A stretch of 64,000 bases of DNA from Flavobacteriales bacterium (GTDB taxonomy: Bacteria; Bacteroidota; Bacteroidia; Flavobacteriales_F; PHOS-HE28): positions 558,001 through 622,000 of the forward strand of contig JACJZJ010000001.1 of assembly GCA_020635675.1 (NCBI GenBank), in the 5' to 3' direction. Position numbers and translations under genes: made by a program. Positions 26,451-34,058 of this stretch are shown here, in pieces (within the stretch, counting starts at the first letter, position 1; each line of letters opens with the position of its first letter). The notes below the pieces were generated by a model. The model saw only the letters and a list, made by a program, of their open reading frames with translations. It ran no database searches and was not told the DNA's origin.

Positions 26451-26642
26451 TCATAGGTCGAGGTCGTCCAGTGGGCTGCGGATCTGGCCAAGTGCCTTGG
26501 TGCTAACATGTGTATAGATCTCAGTGGTCTTGCTGCTGGAGTGGCCCAGTAAAGTTTGAATGTAGCGCAGGTCGGTGCCCTTCTCCAAGAGGTGGGTGGC
26601 TGAACTATGACGAGCGGATCGTGCACCACCGGATCGTCCCAT
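26451..26642 (-). pseudogene. C-terminal remnant of a tyrosine recombinase (Xer/integron-integrase type)
   Basis: The last 63 codons encode RHSSATHLLEKGTDLRYIQ, then LLGHSSSKTTEIYTHV and a terminal IRSPLDDLDL: the catalytic Arg II, the LGH histidine and the Tyr nucleophile (IYTH) of tyrosine recombinases, in the form common to Bacteroidota integron-like integrases. The HxLR block is scrambled (GGARSARHSS instead of HTLRHS), consistent with a frameshift, and an in-frame stop lies at 26667-26669. About 80% of the gene, including the first catalytic arginine, is missing. It is therefore non-functional, but it points to past site-specific recombination next to the AT-rich insertion. Confidence 0.8.
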
Positions 26643-26696
26643 TTTCTGACGTCTGATCGCCTTCCTTCATGCACATTGACAACATAGCGAAGCCGA

Positions 26697-26722
26697 CCTT
26701 TGCGTCCCTGCGCCTTTGCGGC
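26697..26722. repeat. Short periodic intergenic repeat (CCTTTGCG units)
   Basis: CCTTTGCGTCCCTGCGCCTTTGCGGCC contains CTTTGCG twice at a spacing of about 16 bp, immediately before the GT gene at 26731. A second periodic string (CTCCGTG units) lies just after that gene. Confidence 0.4.
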
Positions 26723-26730
26723 CAACCCCC

Positions 26731-27942
26731 ATGCTCCTCTACCTCACCTACAACGACCAGCCCAGCGGCGTCTACTGGAGCCAGGTGACCGATGTGGTGG
26801 CCTACCTGAACACGCTGGGGAGGGGCGAGGTGCGGCTGGTGGCGCTGGTGAGCGCACGCGACTTCCGCGCCACGCGACGCAAGATCAAGGCACGCGACCC
26901 CAGGGCCTGGGTGCTGCCCATGGTGCCGCAGATGAAGCGGTGGAAGCAGAACACCACGCTGCTCCGATGGGTCTGCCACCGGCTGCGTCCGGAGGGGATC
27001 ATCGGCCGGGGCCCCTTCGCCACATGGATGGCCCTGCGCATGCGCGAGCGCGGGCAGGTGAAAAAGGTGTGCTTCGACGGCCGCGGCGCCTACGCCGCTG
27101 AATGGGAGGAATACCGGATCATCAACGACGATGCCCTGATCGCCCAGTTCCGTCCGCTGGAGAACGAAGCGGTGAACAAGAGCGACTTCCGTCTTGCCGT
27201 CAGCCAGGTCCTGGTGGATCATTGGCGTGAACGGTATGCCTACCAAGGTGATGCCCACGTGGTGATCCCCTGCACCCTGGGCAGCGAATTCCGCTTCGAG
27301 GAGCCCGACGACCGGGAAGCCACGCGCCGCGAGCTGGGCTACGCGCCGGAGGATGTGGTGCTGGTCTATTCGGGCTCCACCGCGGGATGGCAGAGCTTCG
27401 GTCTGCTGGAGGAACTGCTCGCCGGCATCCTTTCCCGCCAGCCGGAGGTGAAGGTGCTGTTCCTCTCCCGGGAAGACGCCAACAACCGCATGCTGATGGA
27501 GTGTTTCCCCGGCCGCGTGCAGGTGAAATGGCTCGATCCCGCCCAGGTGCAACGCACGCTGCGTGCCTGCGACCACGGCATCCTGGTGCGCGAGGGCACG
27601 ATCACCAACCGCGTGGCGAGTCCCACCAAGTTCGCCGAATACCTCAGCGCGGGCCTGCCAGTGATCATCTCCGAGGGGTTGGGCGACTTCAGTGCGTTGG
27701 TGAAGGAGGAAGGGTTGGGGGTGGTGGTGAATGAGAGTGAAAAGGGTGAGAGTGGTGAGAGTGGTGAAAGGGGTGAGAGTGGTGAAAGGGGTGAGAATGG
27801 TGGGCGTGGTGAGAAAGTAATCGGGCGGTTGGTGCGACCGGATGGGGCGGAACAGAAGCGTTTGATGGGGATCGCGCAGGAGCGGTTCACGAAGGAGGCC
27901 TATGCCGCCCAGTACCGTGCGCTCCAAGAAGCGATGGCTTGA
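26731..27942 (+). CDS. Glycosyltransferase (GT-B, family 4-like)
   Basis: A 403-residue GT-B-like protein. Landmarks: LYLTYNDQPSGVYWSQVTDVVAYL, IIGRGPFATWMAL, KVCFDGRGAYAAEWEEY, LVYSGSTAGWQSFGLLEELL, KVLFLSRE and SPTKFAEYLSAGLPVIISEGLGD near the C-terminus. ATG 26731 is preferred over an in-frame TTG at 26716. Residues 339-362 are an unusual GES/GER repeat inserted in frame between the last two helices. The gene is flanked by the recombinase remnant and by periodic intergenic repeats. Confidence 0.82.
   Translation: MLLYLTYNDQPSGVYWSQVTDVVAYLNTLGRGEVRLVALVSARDFRATRRKIKARDPRAWVLPMVPQMKRWKQNTTLLRWVCHRLRPEGIIGRGPFATWMALRMRERGQVKKVCFDGRGAYAAEWEEYRIINDDALIAQFRPLENEAVNKSDFRLAVSQVLVDHWRERYAYQGDAHVVIPCTLGSEFRFEEPDDREATRRELGYAPEDVVLVYSGSTAGWQSFGLLEELLAGILSRQPEVKVLFLSREDANNRMLMECFPGRVQVKWLDPAQVQRTLRACDHGILVREGTITNRVASPTKFAEYLSAGLPVIISEGLGDFSALVKEEGLGVVVNESEKGESGESGERGESGERGENGGRGEKVIGRLVRPDGAEQKRLMGIAQERFTKEAYAAQYRALQEAMA
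27745..27816 (+). repeat. In-frame 9-bp tandem repeat (8 units) inside the GT gene
   Basis: Eight 9-bp units of the type GGTGAGAGT / GGTGAAAGG, codon-aligned and encoding GES GES GER GES GER GEN GGR GEK (residues 339-362). Units 1, 2 and 4 are identical and units 3 and 5 are identical. Copy-number change would keep the frame. Confidence 0.85.
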
Positions 27943-27954
27943 AGCGCCTGCGTT

Positions 27955-27980
27955 CTCCGTGACTCCGTGCCTCCGCGTGA
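27955..27980. repeat. Short periodic intergenic repeat (CTCCGTG units)
   Basis: CTCCGTGACTCCGTGCCTCCGCGTGA holds three near-identical 8-9 bp units just downstream of the GT gene and upstream of the epimerase promoter box. Confidence 0.4.
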
Positions 27981-27986
27981 TCCTCC

Positions 27987-27994
27987 TACTTTCG
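27987..27994 (+). promoter_or_regulatory. -7 box giving a near-leaderless epimerase mRNA
   Basis: TACTTTCG, 7 bp before ATG 28002; extended TACTTTCGCGG as at 15965 and 22815. Confidence 0.5.
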
Positions 27995-28001
27995 CGGCTT
28001 C

Positions 28002-28922
28002 ATGGCGAAGAAGGTCCTCATCACCGGTGGCGCGGGTTTCATCGGCTCGGCGCTGAGCAGGCATTTGCAGGAGCTGGGCCATGAGGTGTTCGTGTTGGAC
28101 GACCTGAGCTTCGGCCGGCGGGAACTGGCCGGCGTGGACGATGCGCACTTCTTCCGGGTCGACATCCGGGATCGGGCCGCCACACAGGAGGCGATCGCGA
28201 CGATCGGTCCACAGTGGGTGTTGCATCTGGCCGCGGTCCACTTCATTCCCTACTGCAACGAACACCCCGTCGAGGCGGCCGCCATCAACATCACCGGCAC
28301 GATGAACGTGCTGGATGCCTGTGCCGAAGCGGAGCAGGTCTTCGTGGCGAGCACCGCTGCGGTGTATCCCATCGCCGATGGTGCATTGGCCGAAGCGCAT
28401 CCCACGGGTCCGCTCGACATCTACGGCATCACCAAGCTGGCCACCGAGCGCCTCGCAAGCGAGTTCCACCTGCGCACCGTCGTGCCGACGATCGTGGGGC
28501 GTTTCTTCAACGCCTTCGGTCCGAACGAGACCAATCCGCACCTGATCCCCGAGATCCAGCGGCAGGTACTGTCCGGTGCCCGCACCCTGAAGCTCGGCAA
28601 CCTCGATCCCAAGCGCGACTTCATCCACACCGAGGACATGGGTCGTGCGATGGCGTTGCTGCTGGAAAAGGGCCTGAAGGGCTTCGACACGTTCAACATC
28701 GGTCGCGGCATCGAGTACAGCGTGCGCGAGATCGTCGATGCCTTCGAACGCCAGCTCGGCGAAAAGCTCCGGATCGACGTGGACCCCGCCCGTGTGCGCA
28801 AGGTGGAACGCATGCACCTGCTCGCCGATGTGGGCAAATTGAAGCGCGTGACAGGCTGGGAACCGAAATGGGGGATCGATGAGGGAGTGGCTACCTTGTT
28901 GAAAGAGCGCAGGGATCTTTAG
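28002..28922 (+). CDS. NAD-dependent sugar-nucleotide epimerase/dehydratase (extended SDR)
   Basis: A 306-residue extended SDR enzyme: nucleotide-binding TGGAGFIGS, LHLAAVHFIPYCNEHP, STAAVY, catalytic YGITK (YxxxK) and a C-terminal DFIHTEDMGRAM / FNIGRG substrate region. It probably epimerises a UDP-sugar (GalE-like family), although HFIPYC and the short length are not those of a typical GalE. It is transcribed from its own box 7 bp upstream and is followed by a GT4 gene after 73 bp. Confidence 0.88.
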   Translation: MAKKVLITGGAGFIGSALSRHLQELGHEVFVLDDLSFGRRELAGVDDAHFFRVDIRDRAATQEAIATIGPQWVLHLAAVHFIPYCNEHPVEAAAINITGTMNVLDACAEAEQVFVASTAAVYPIADGALAEAHPTGPLDIYGITKLATERLASEFHLRTVVPTIVGRFFNAFGPNETNPHLIPEIQRQVLSGARTLKLGNLDPKRDFIHTEDMGRAMALLLEKGLKGFDTFNIGRGIEYSVREIVDAFERQLGEKLRIDVDPARVRKVERMHLLADVGKLKRVTGWEPKWGIDEGVATLLKERRDL

Positions 28923-28983
28923 CACAGGCCCATGTGTCCATGCGCACATGAAAAGATGCGGCGCGCGGATCCTCCTGCCTCGC

Positions 28984-28991
28984 CACCTTTG
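28984..28991 (+). promoter_or_regulatory. Weak -7 box before GT4
   Basis: CACCTTTG, one mismatch from TAnnTTTG, ending 4 bp before ATG 28996. If used, the mRNA is essentially leaderless. Confidence 0.35.
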
Positions 28992-28995
28992 CCAC

Positions 28996-30162
28996 ATGTC
29001 GAAGCTTCACGTCGTCCTTTGCACCGATGGTGTCTTCCCCCAGGCCATGGGCGGCATGCAGCGGCATTCACGTTTGCTCGCGGAGCATCTGGCGCGCACC
29101 GGTGAGGTGGAGCTGACCGTTCTGCATCCGCACGAGCCACCCATCTTCGATCCCGCGCTGGGCATCCGTGAGGTGCACGTGCATGACATCGACAAGGACA
29201 AGTTCTACCTGCGGGAACTCAAGCGCTACAGCACACGCATCGCCAGGGAGCTGGACGAGTTGAAGCCCGACCTGATCCTGTCCCAGGGTTTCTGCGTGTG
29301 GGAAGACATCGCGCGTTCCCGCGACCGGCTGATCGTACACCCGCATGGCCTGGAGATGTTCCAGATGCTCACGGCGAAGGAGCGTTTGCTCGGCTGGCCG
29401 TTCCGTCGGGCGCTCCGTTCCATCCTGCGCCGCAGCCGGGTGGCCATCAGCCTGGGTGGCAGGCTCACCGATATCCTGCGCGAACAGGTGAAGGGATCGC
29501 CGTGTGAGGTGGTGGTGCTTCCCAACGCCGTGGACCTGCCTACCGCGATCTCATCCAAGCCTCCCGTACCGTCGACCAACCGGGTCGACGAGCATGGAGG
29601 GCCGGATGAGCGACCGACCATCAACCTCCTCTTCGTTGGCCGCTTCGCCTTCAACAAGGGCCTGGACGTGCTGATGGCCGTGGCCGAGCGCCTTGTGAAG
29701 AACGGGCTCGGCGAACGCGTGCACTTCCAGCTGGCCGGCGACGGTCCCTTGCTGAAGAAATACCAGGACGATGGACTTCCGCCGAACGTACGGTTGCTCG
29801 GACGTGTGGACGATGCGCAGCTCGATCGACTCTACCGCTCCTGCGATGCCTTCGTGCTGCCCACGCGATTCGAGGGCATGCCCACCGTGGTGCTGGAGGC
29901 GATGGCCCGCGCCAAACCGATCATCGTGAGCGATGTGGGTGCCACGTCCGAGCTGGTCACCCCGCACAACGGATACCTGCTGCCGCCGGGTGACGCCTGT
30001 GCCTTGTACGATGCCATCATCTCCTTCGCTGAACGTGGAGCCGAGGTGCACGCCAGGATGGGTCGTTACAGCCATGAGCGCGTGGTGGAACGGTTCAGCT
30101 GGCCGTCGGTGACAAAGGAGTACTTGGCGCTCTTTCAGCGTCTGGTCGCTCAGGGACGCTGA
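28996..30162 (+). CDS. Glycosyltransferase family 4
   Basis: A 388-residue GT-B enzyme: VVLCTDGVFPQAMGGMQRHSRLLAEHL (acceptor-side glycine loop), VVVLPNAVDL, LLFVGRFAFNKGLDVLMAVAERL, FQLAGDGPLL and PTRFEGMPTVVLEAMARAKPIIVSDVGATSELV with both donor-binding glutamates. ATG 28996 is used in place of a longer frame from 28948 because the family begins at this strand. Its last 13 bp overlap the convergent AMP-ligase gene. Confidence 0.93.
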   Translation: MSKLHVVLCTDGVFPQAMGGMQRHSRLLAEHLARTGEVELTVLHPHEPPIFDPALGIREVHVHDIDKDKFYLRELKRYSTRIARELDELKPDLILSQGFCVWEDIARSRDRLIVHPHGLEMFQMLTAKERLLGWPFRRALRSILRRSRVAISLGGRLTDILREQVKGSPCEVVVLPNAVDLPTAISSKPPVPSTNRVDEHGGPDERPTINLLFVGRFAFNKGLDVLMAVAERLVKNGLGERVHFQLAGDGPLLKKYQDDGLPPNVRLLGRVDDAQLDRLYRSCDAFVLPTRFEGMPTVVLEAMARAKPIIVSDVGATSELVTPHNGYLLPPGDACALYDAIISFAERGAEVHARMGRYSHERVVERFSWPSVTKEYLALFQRLVAQGR

Positions 30163-31673
30163 TCCGTTCCGGGATCGAGCAACGCCCGCAAAGCCCGCCT
30201 GTCCACCTTGCCGCTGCTGCTCAGCGGAAGCGCCTTCAGGAAAAGGATCCGCGAGGGTACCATGTAGTCCGGCAGTTCGGTGGCGCAGGCCTTCAGCAAT
30301 TCCTGCTCGCGTGCGGCGTGATCGTCCGGAAGCACGGCCACCAGGCCCGTGGCCAGTCCGTCCCGGAGGGGATGGGCAAGTACGTGTACGAAGGTCGCTG
30401 CGCTGTGCCTCTGAAGGACAAGTTCCACCTCACGCAGTTCCACGCGATGGCCGCGCACCTTCACCTGGTCGTCCAGTCGACCGTCGAAGTAGAGGTATCC
30501 GTTCGCGTCGCGATGGACCCGATCGCCGGTCCGGTAGAGCCGGCGGCCGTTCCGCGTGATGAAACGTTCCGCCGTGCGTGGGGCATCCTGCCAATAGCCC
30601 TCCGCCAGTTGCGGTCCGCCGAGCAGCAATTCGCCGGTGTCCTCCTCGATCACGGCCTCCGCTTCGGGAAGCGCGTGCCCGATGGAAACGATGCCCTGGT
30701 CCTGCGCGATCGATCCCGTCGTTGCCTCGTACGCGGTGATCGCGATGGTCGCTTCGGTGGGGCCGTAGAGGTTCAACAGTCGGCTCTTCGGTGCGGCCTG
30801 CATCCAGGCCTGGGCGAGGTCCATCGGCAATGGCTCGCCGCAGAACGCACTGACGCGCAGCGAGGGGAATGCGTTCGCGCGCAGCAGACGCAGGCGTTGC
30901 ATCACCAGGGCGGAGGATGGAACGGCGAACCAGCAGGTGATGCCCTGGTCCCGGATGAACGAGGCGGGCGCCAGACGTTGGTCCTCCGGCACCACGTGCA
31001 GCGATGCGCCGGAGGCCCAGGCCATAAAGAGATCGTGCACGCTCAGGTCGAAGGTGAGGGCGAACAATTGCGAGAAGCGGTCGTCCGGCCGGACCCGGAA
31101 CAGCTGCCGCATGTGGTGGATGTACGTGGCCACGCTGCGATGCGACACGGGAACACCTTTTGGCGTGCCGGTGCTGCCGGAGGTGAACAGTAGGTAGGCC
31201 GGACCGCCACTGATCGGTGGGTCGGTCCCGGCCTGCGGTGGCACGGGAGTTCCATCCACGGTGATCCGCGCGTCGGTGTTGTCGACCGCCACCACAAGGG
31301 TAGCTGTCCCGGGGAGCGATGTACGCGCCAGGTCCGCCCGGCCGATGTCCGTGATGAACATGGAAAGACCGGCTTGATCGCGGATGTCGGCGCGACGTTT
31401 GGCGGGCATTTCAGTATTGATCGGAACATAAGCGCGACCGGCGTGGAGGATGCCGAGCATGCCCGCATAGGCGGCGAAACCGCGTTCCGCGAACAACCCG
31501 ATGAACGGTCCGACAGGTCCGGCCTTCCGGATGCGCGCTGAGATGGCGAGCGCTGTGGCGCACAGTTCGGCATAGGTGAACGCACCTTCGGTCGTGACGA
31601 GCGCCGTGCGTTCCGGCCCCGCGGTGAACGAGGCATGGAACAGGTCCCACAGATGCTCATGGCGCGTGCTCAT
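30150..31673 (-). CDS. AMP-forming amino-acid/acyl ligase (DltA-like adenylation enzyme)
   Basis: A 507-residue stand-alone adenylation enzyme of the ANL superfamily. Core motifs: YLLFTSGSTGTPKGVPVSH (A3), FDLSVHDLF (A4), LLNLYGPTEATIAI (A5), YRTGDRV (A7), FDGRLDDQVKVRGHRVEL (A8) and the catalytic lysine in PLSSSGKVDRR (A10). FDLSVHDLF and SGKVDRR are the forms seen in NRPS/DltA domains that load amino acids. No carrier-protein domain is fused and none is recognised in the window. It overlaps the upstream GT4 by 4 bp (same operon). With the MBOAT/SGNH proteins nearby it could feed a D-alanylation-like decoration, which is inference. Confidence 0.88.
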   Translation of the reverse strand: MSTRHEHLWDLFHASFTAGPERTALVTTEGAFTYAELCATALAISARIRKAGPVGPFIGLFAERGFAAYAGMLGILHAGRAYVPINTEMPAKRRADIRDQAGLSMFITDIGRADLARTSLPGTATLVVAVDNTDARITVDGTPVPPQAGTDPPISGGPAYLLFTSGSTGTPKGVPVSHRSVATYIHHMRQLFRVRPDDRFSQLFALTFDLSVHDLFMAWASGASLHVVPEDQRLAPASFIRDQGITCWFAVPSSALVMQRLRLLRANAFPSLRVSAFCGEPLPMDLAQAWMQAAPKSRLLNLYGPTEATIAITAYEATTGSIAQDQGIVSIGHALPEAEAVIEEDTGELLLGGPQLAEGYWQDAPRTAERFITRNGRRLYRTGDRVHRDANGYLYFDGRLDDQVKVRGHRVELREVELVLQRHSAATFVHVLAHPLRDGLATGLVAVLPDDHAAREQELLKACATELPDYMVPSRILFLKALPLSSSGKVDRRALRALLDPGTDQRP

Positions 31674-32971
31674 GCTCCGTTCGTGGCAGGCGGTGTGTCA
31701 AGACCGTCGAGGAAGCGCCGCGCGATGTGGTCCAGCAGATGGGCGCTGAGATCGTGCGTGGGATCGATGTCCAGGTCGCGTTCACCGCGCATGATCGGCG
31801 GGAGCTCGGTGGCCAGCGCATCCACGGGGATCGACGTGCCGAGACGGTTATCCCGGATGAACCGGCTCACCGCCCCGGGTTCGCCGACATGGATCACCGG
31901 CCGCCGCAGATGGAACACCTCGGTGAACTTGGTGCCGAGCAGGTCCTTGTTGAAGCTGGGAATGAAGATCAGGACAGCATCCGAGGCGGCGATCAGGCGG
32001 AAGATCTCCTTCGCGGGCCTTGGTGCATGGAAACGGATGCGGTCCTCGAGACCAGGACCGCGCACCATTTCCCGGTAGGCTTCGACGCCGTGCCCCGTGA
32101 TGTAAAGGTCGAATGTCACATGTGCGAAGCGTTCCGGATCGTGCATGCGCAACGCTTCGAACGCCAGGACCACTTTCTCGAGATAGGCTTCGGCCTCCTC
32201 CGCACCGTACAGGCTTCCGGCATAGATCAAGCGGAACTCCCCGTCGTTGCGGGGTGGCATCGGATCGCCAAGCTCGTCCGGATCGATCGCATGCGGGAGG
32301 CGTTCCACTTTGGCGGCTTGTTCCGGATAGGCCTTGCGCAGGTGATCGATCACGCTCGGGTGCGGGGAGACGATCCGATCGGCACCTTCGACCACCCGTC
32401 GTTCAAGCAGCCGTTCATGGGCCATGCGCTCTTCGGAGAGCAGGCTTTGTCCATAGGCCGTTGCCAGCCACGTCCAGGGGTCGCGAAAGTCACAGGTAAG
32501 GGCCACGCCGCAGCTTGCCTTCAGCTCAAGAGCGTGCACCATCAGCCGGAACGGTGCCCCGGTCACGATCACCTGCCGGATGTCATACCGGGTGATCAGG
32601 TCGCCGGCCGTTCGCAGCAATTGCCGTCGCCAGAAGACCGCCTTGTCGAAGTAGTTGCCCGCGGCGAACAGTGGCAGTACCCGGGTCCAGAAGTGATAGG
32701 CAAGCCGTTCGGAAGCATGCGTCAGGGGACGCTTGAAGAGCACCGTGGGATAGCGCTGGGGAAGGTCGACCGGGTGGATGTCCGGATGCCGGAGGTCCTC
32801 CGTCCAAAGCGAGCCGAGCAGTTCGCGCGGTCCCTTGCTGTGGATCACATGCACCGGATGTCCCTGGCGTGCGAACGCCTTGGCGAACTTGGCCCAACGC
32901 CTTCCCCCGATGCCCCGGTAGGGTGGGAACGTGTGTGCGATGATCAGGATATGCTCGCCCGGTCGCGGCAT
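31670..32971 (-). CDS. Glycosyltransferase family 4
   Basis: A 433-residue GT-B enzyme of the flavobacterial GT4 type: LIIAHTFPPYRGIGGRRWAKFAKAFARQG at the N-terminus, VTGAPFRLMVHAL, CDFRDPWTW, RLIYAGSLYGAEEAEAYLEKVV, and a C-terminal IPSFNKDLLGTKFTEVFHLRRPVIHVGEPGAVS segment. It is the first gene of a two-gene minus-strand unit with the ligase. A -7 box lies just upstream at 32979. Confidence 0.9.
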   Translation of the reverse strand: MPRPGEHILIIAHTFPPYRGIGGRRWAKFAKAFARQGHPVHVIHSKGPRELLGSLWTEDLRHPDIHPVDLPQRYPTVLFKRPLTHASERLAYHFWTRVLPLFAAGNYFDKAVFWRRQLLRTAGDLITRYDIRQVIVTGAPFRLMVHALELKASCGVALTCDFRDPWTWLATAYGQSLLSEERMAHERLLERRVVEGADRIVSPHPSVIDHLRKAYPEQAAKVERLPHAIDPDELGDPMPPRNDGEFRLIYAGSLYGAEEAEAYLEKVVLAFEALRMHDPERFAHVTFDLYITGHGVEAYREMVRGPGLEDRIRFHAPRPAKEIFRLIAASDAVLIFIPSFNKDLLGTKFTEVFHLRRPVIHVGEPGAVSRFIRDNRLGTSIPVDALATELPPIMRGERDLDIDPTHDLSAHLLDHIARRFLDGLDTPPATNGA

Positions 32972-32978
32972 GCGACAG

Positions 32979-32986
32979 CGAAAGTA
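32979..32986 (-). promoter_or_regulatory. -7 box for the GT4/ligase unit
   Basis: Reverse strand TACTTTCG, 8 bp before ATG 32971; back to back with the plus-strand box at 33018. Confidence 0.5.
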
Positions 32987-33017
32987 GCGGCCGCGGCCGG
33001 CCTGCGGACCGTTCGGC

Positions 33018-33025
33018 TACCTTTG
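33018..33025 (+). promoter_or_regulatory. -7 box for the UDP-glucuronate epimerase-like gene
   Basis: TACCTTTG fits TAnnTTTG exactly, 17 bp before ATG 33043. Confidence 0.55.
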
Positions 33026-33042
33026 CCGCGCTTCGGAAGGAC

Positions 33043-34023
33043 ATGGCGCGACATGCAGTGATCACGGGTGGTGCGGGTTTCATCGGAAGTCATCTGGTGG
33101 ACCGGCTGATGGGGGAAGGAGGGTGGAATGTGACGGTGGTCGACAATTTCGACCCGTTCTACGACCGCGCGGTGAAGGAAGAGAACATCCGGCCGCATCT
33201 GGACGATCGTCGGTTCCGGCTCATCGAGGCCGATATCCTTGACGATGATCTGGAGGGGAGGATCGAGCGGACCGGCTCCGGCCCGATCGATCGGATCGTC
33301 CACATCGCAGCGAAGGCGGGTGTGCGCCCGAGCATCGCCGATCCGGTGGGTTACCATCGGGTGAACGTGACCGGGACGCTGAAGCTGCTCGAACTGGCAC
33401 GTCGGCAGCGCGTGGCGCATTTCGTCCTGGCCAGCAGCAGCAGTGTCTACGGCGAGGACCCGAACGTGCCCTGGAAGGAGCGTGAGATCGGTCTGGTGCC
33501 CATCAGTCCGTACGCGGCCACCAAGATCGCCGCGGAGGAGTTCGCGCGGGTCCATGCGCGTTTGCACGCCCTGCGCGTCACGATCCTCCGTTTCTTCACC
33601 GTATACGGCCCGCGGCAGCGCCCCGACCTGGCCATCCACAAGTTCTATCAGTGCATTCGCGACGGTCGTCCGATCCAACAATACGGTGACGGTTCCACCC
33701 GACGGGACTATACCTACATCGATGATATCATCAACGGTGTCCGTTCTGCGATGGACCGCGAAGCCGGGGGGGTGTGCGAAGTGTACAATCTCGGCAATTC
33801 AGGAACGGTGATGCTCCGGGAGCTGATCGCCGCGATCGAGGGAACGATGGGACGCCGGGCGCTCATCGAGGTGATGCCCGAGCAACCCGGTGATGTGCCG
33901 CAGACCTATGCGGACGTGCGCAAGGCGGAGCGAGACCTCGGCTTCGTTCCAGGCACGCCATTGCGATCGGGTCTGCAACGATTCCAGGATTGGATGTCGC
34001 GGCCGGTGCAGGCGCGGGGCTGA
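33043..34023 (+). CDS. NAD-dependent epimerase (UDP-glucuronate 4-epimerase-like)
   Basis: A 326-residue extended SDR: TGGAGFIGSHLVDRLM, DNFDPFYDRAVKEENI (the NFDPFYD form is typical of UDP-glucuronate 4-epimerases), IAAKAGVRPSI, SSSSVYG, catalytic YAATK, RFFTVYGPRQRPDLAIHKF and DGSTRRDYTYIDDIINGV. It therefore probably makes UDP-galacturonate from UDP-glucuronate. The GT4 at 34059 follows under a separate box. An acidic sugar in the polymer is implied. Confidence 0.9.
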   Translation: MARHAVITGGAGFIGSHLVDRLMGEGGWNVTVVDNFDPFYDRAVKEENIRPHLDDRRFRLIEADILDDDLEGRIERTGSGPIDRIVHIAAKAGVRPSIADPVGYHRVNVTGTLKLLELARRQRVAHFVLASSSSVYGEDPNVPWKEREIGLVPISPYAATKIAAEEFARVHARLHALRVTILRFFTVYGPRQRPDLAIHKFYQCIRDGRPIQQYGDGSTRRDYTYIDDIINGVRSAMDREAGGVCEVYNLGNSGTVMLRELIAAIEGTMGRRALIEVMPEQPGDVPQTYADVRKAERDLGFVPGTPLRSGLQRFQDWMSRPVQARG

Positions 34024-34032
34024 GGCTATCCC

Positions 34033-34040
34033 TATTTTCG
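34033..34040 (+). promoter_or_regulatory. -7 box before GT4
   Basis: TATTTTCG (TAnnTTCG type), 18 bp before ATG 34059. Confidence 0.45.
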
Positions 34041-34058
34041 GCGGCCGTCCGATCGAAG

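Noticed and set aside
26399..26725. A 108-codon reverse-strand frame overlapping the recombinase remnant
   Set aside because: Another frame of the same stretch; the recombinase motifs lie in the 26451-26642 frame.
27745..27816. Possible CRISPR-like repeat array
   Set aside because: Units are 9 bp with no spacers and are in frame with the GT gene; no cas genes are near.
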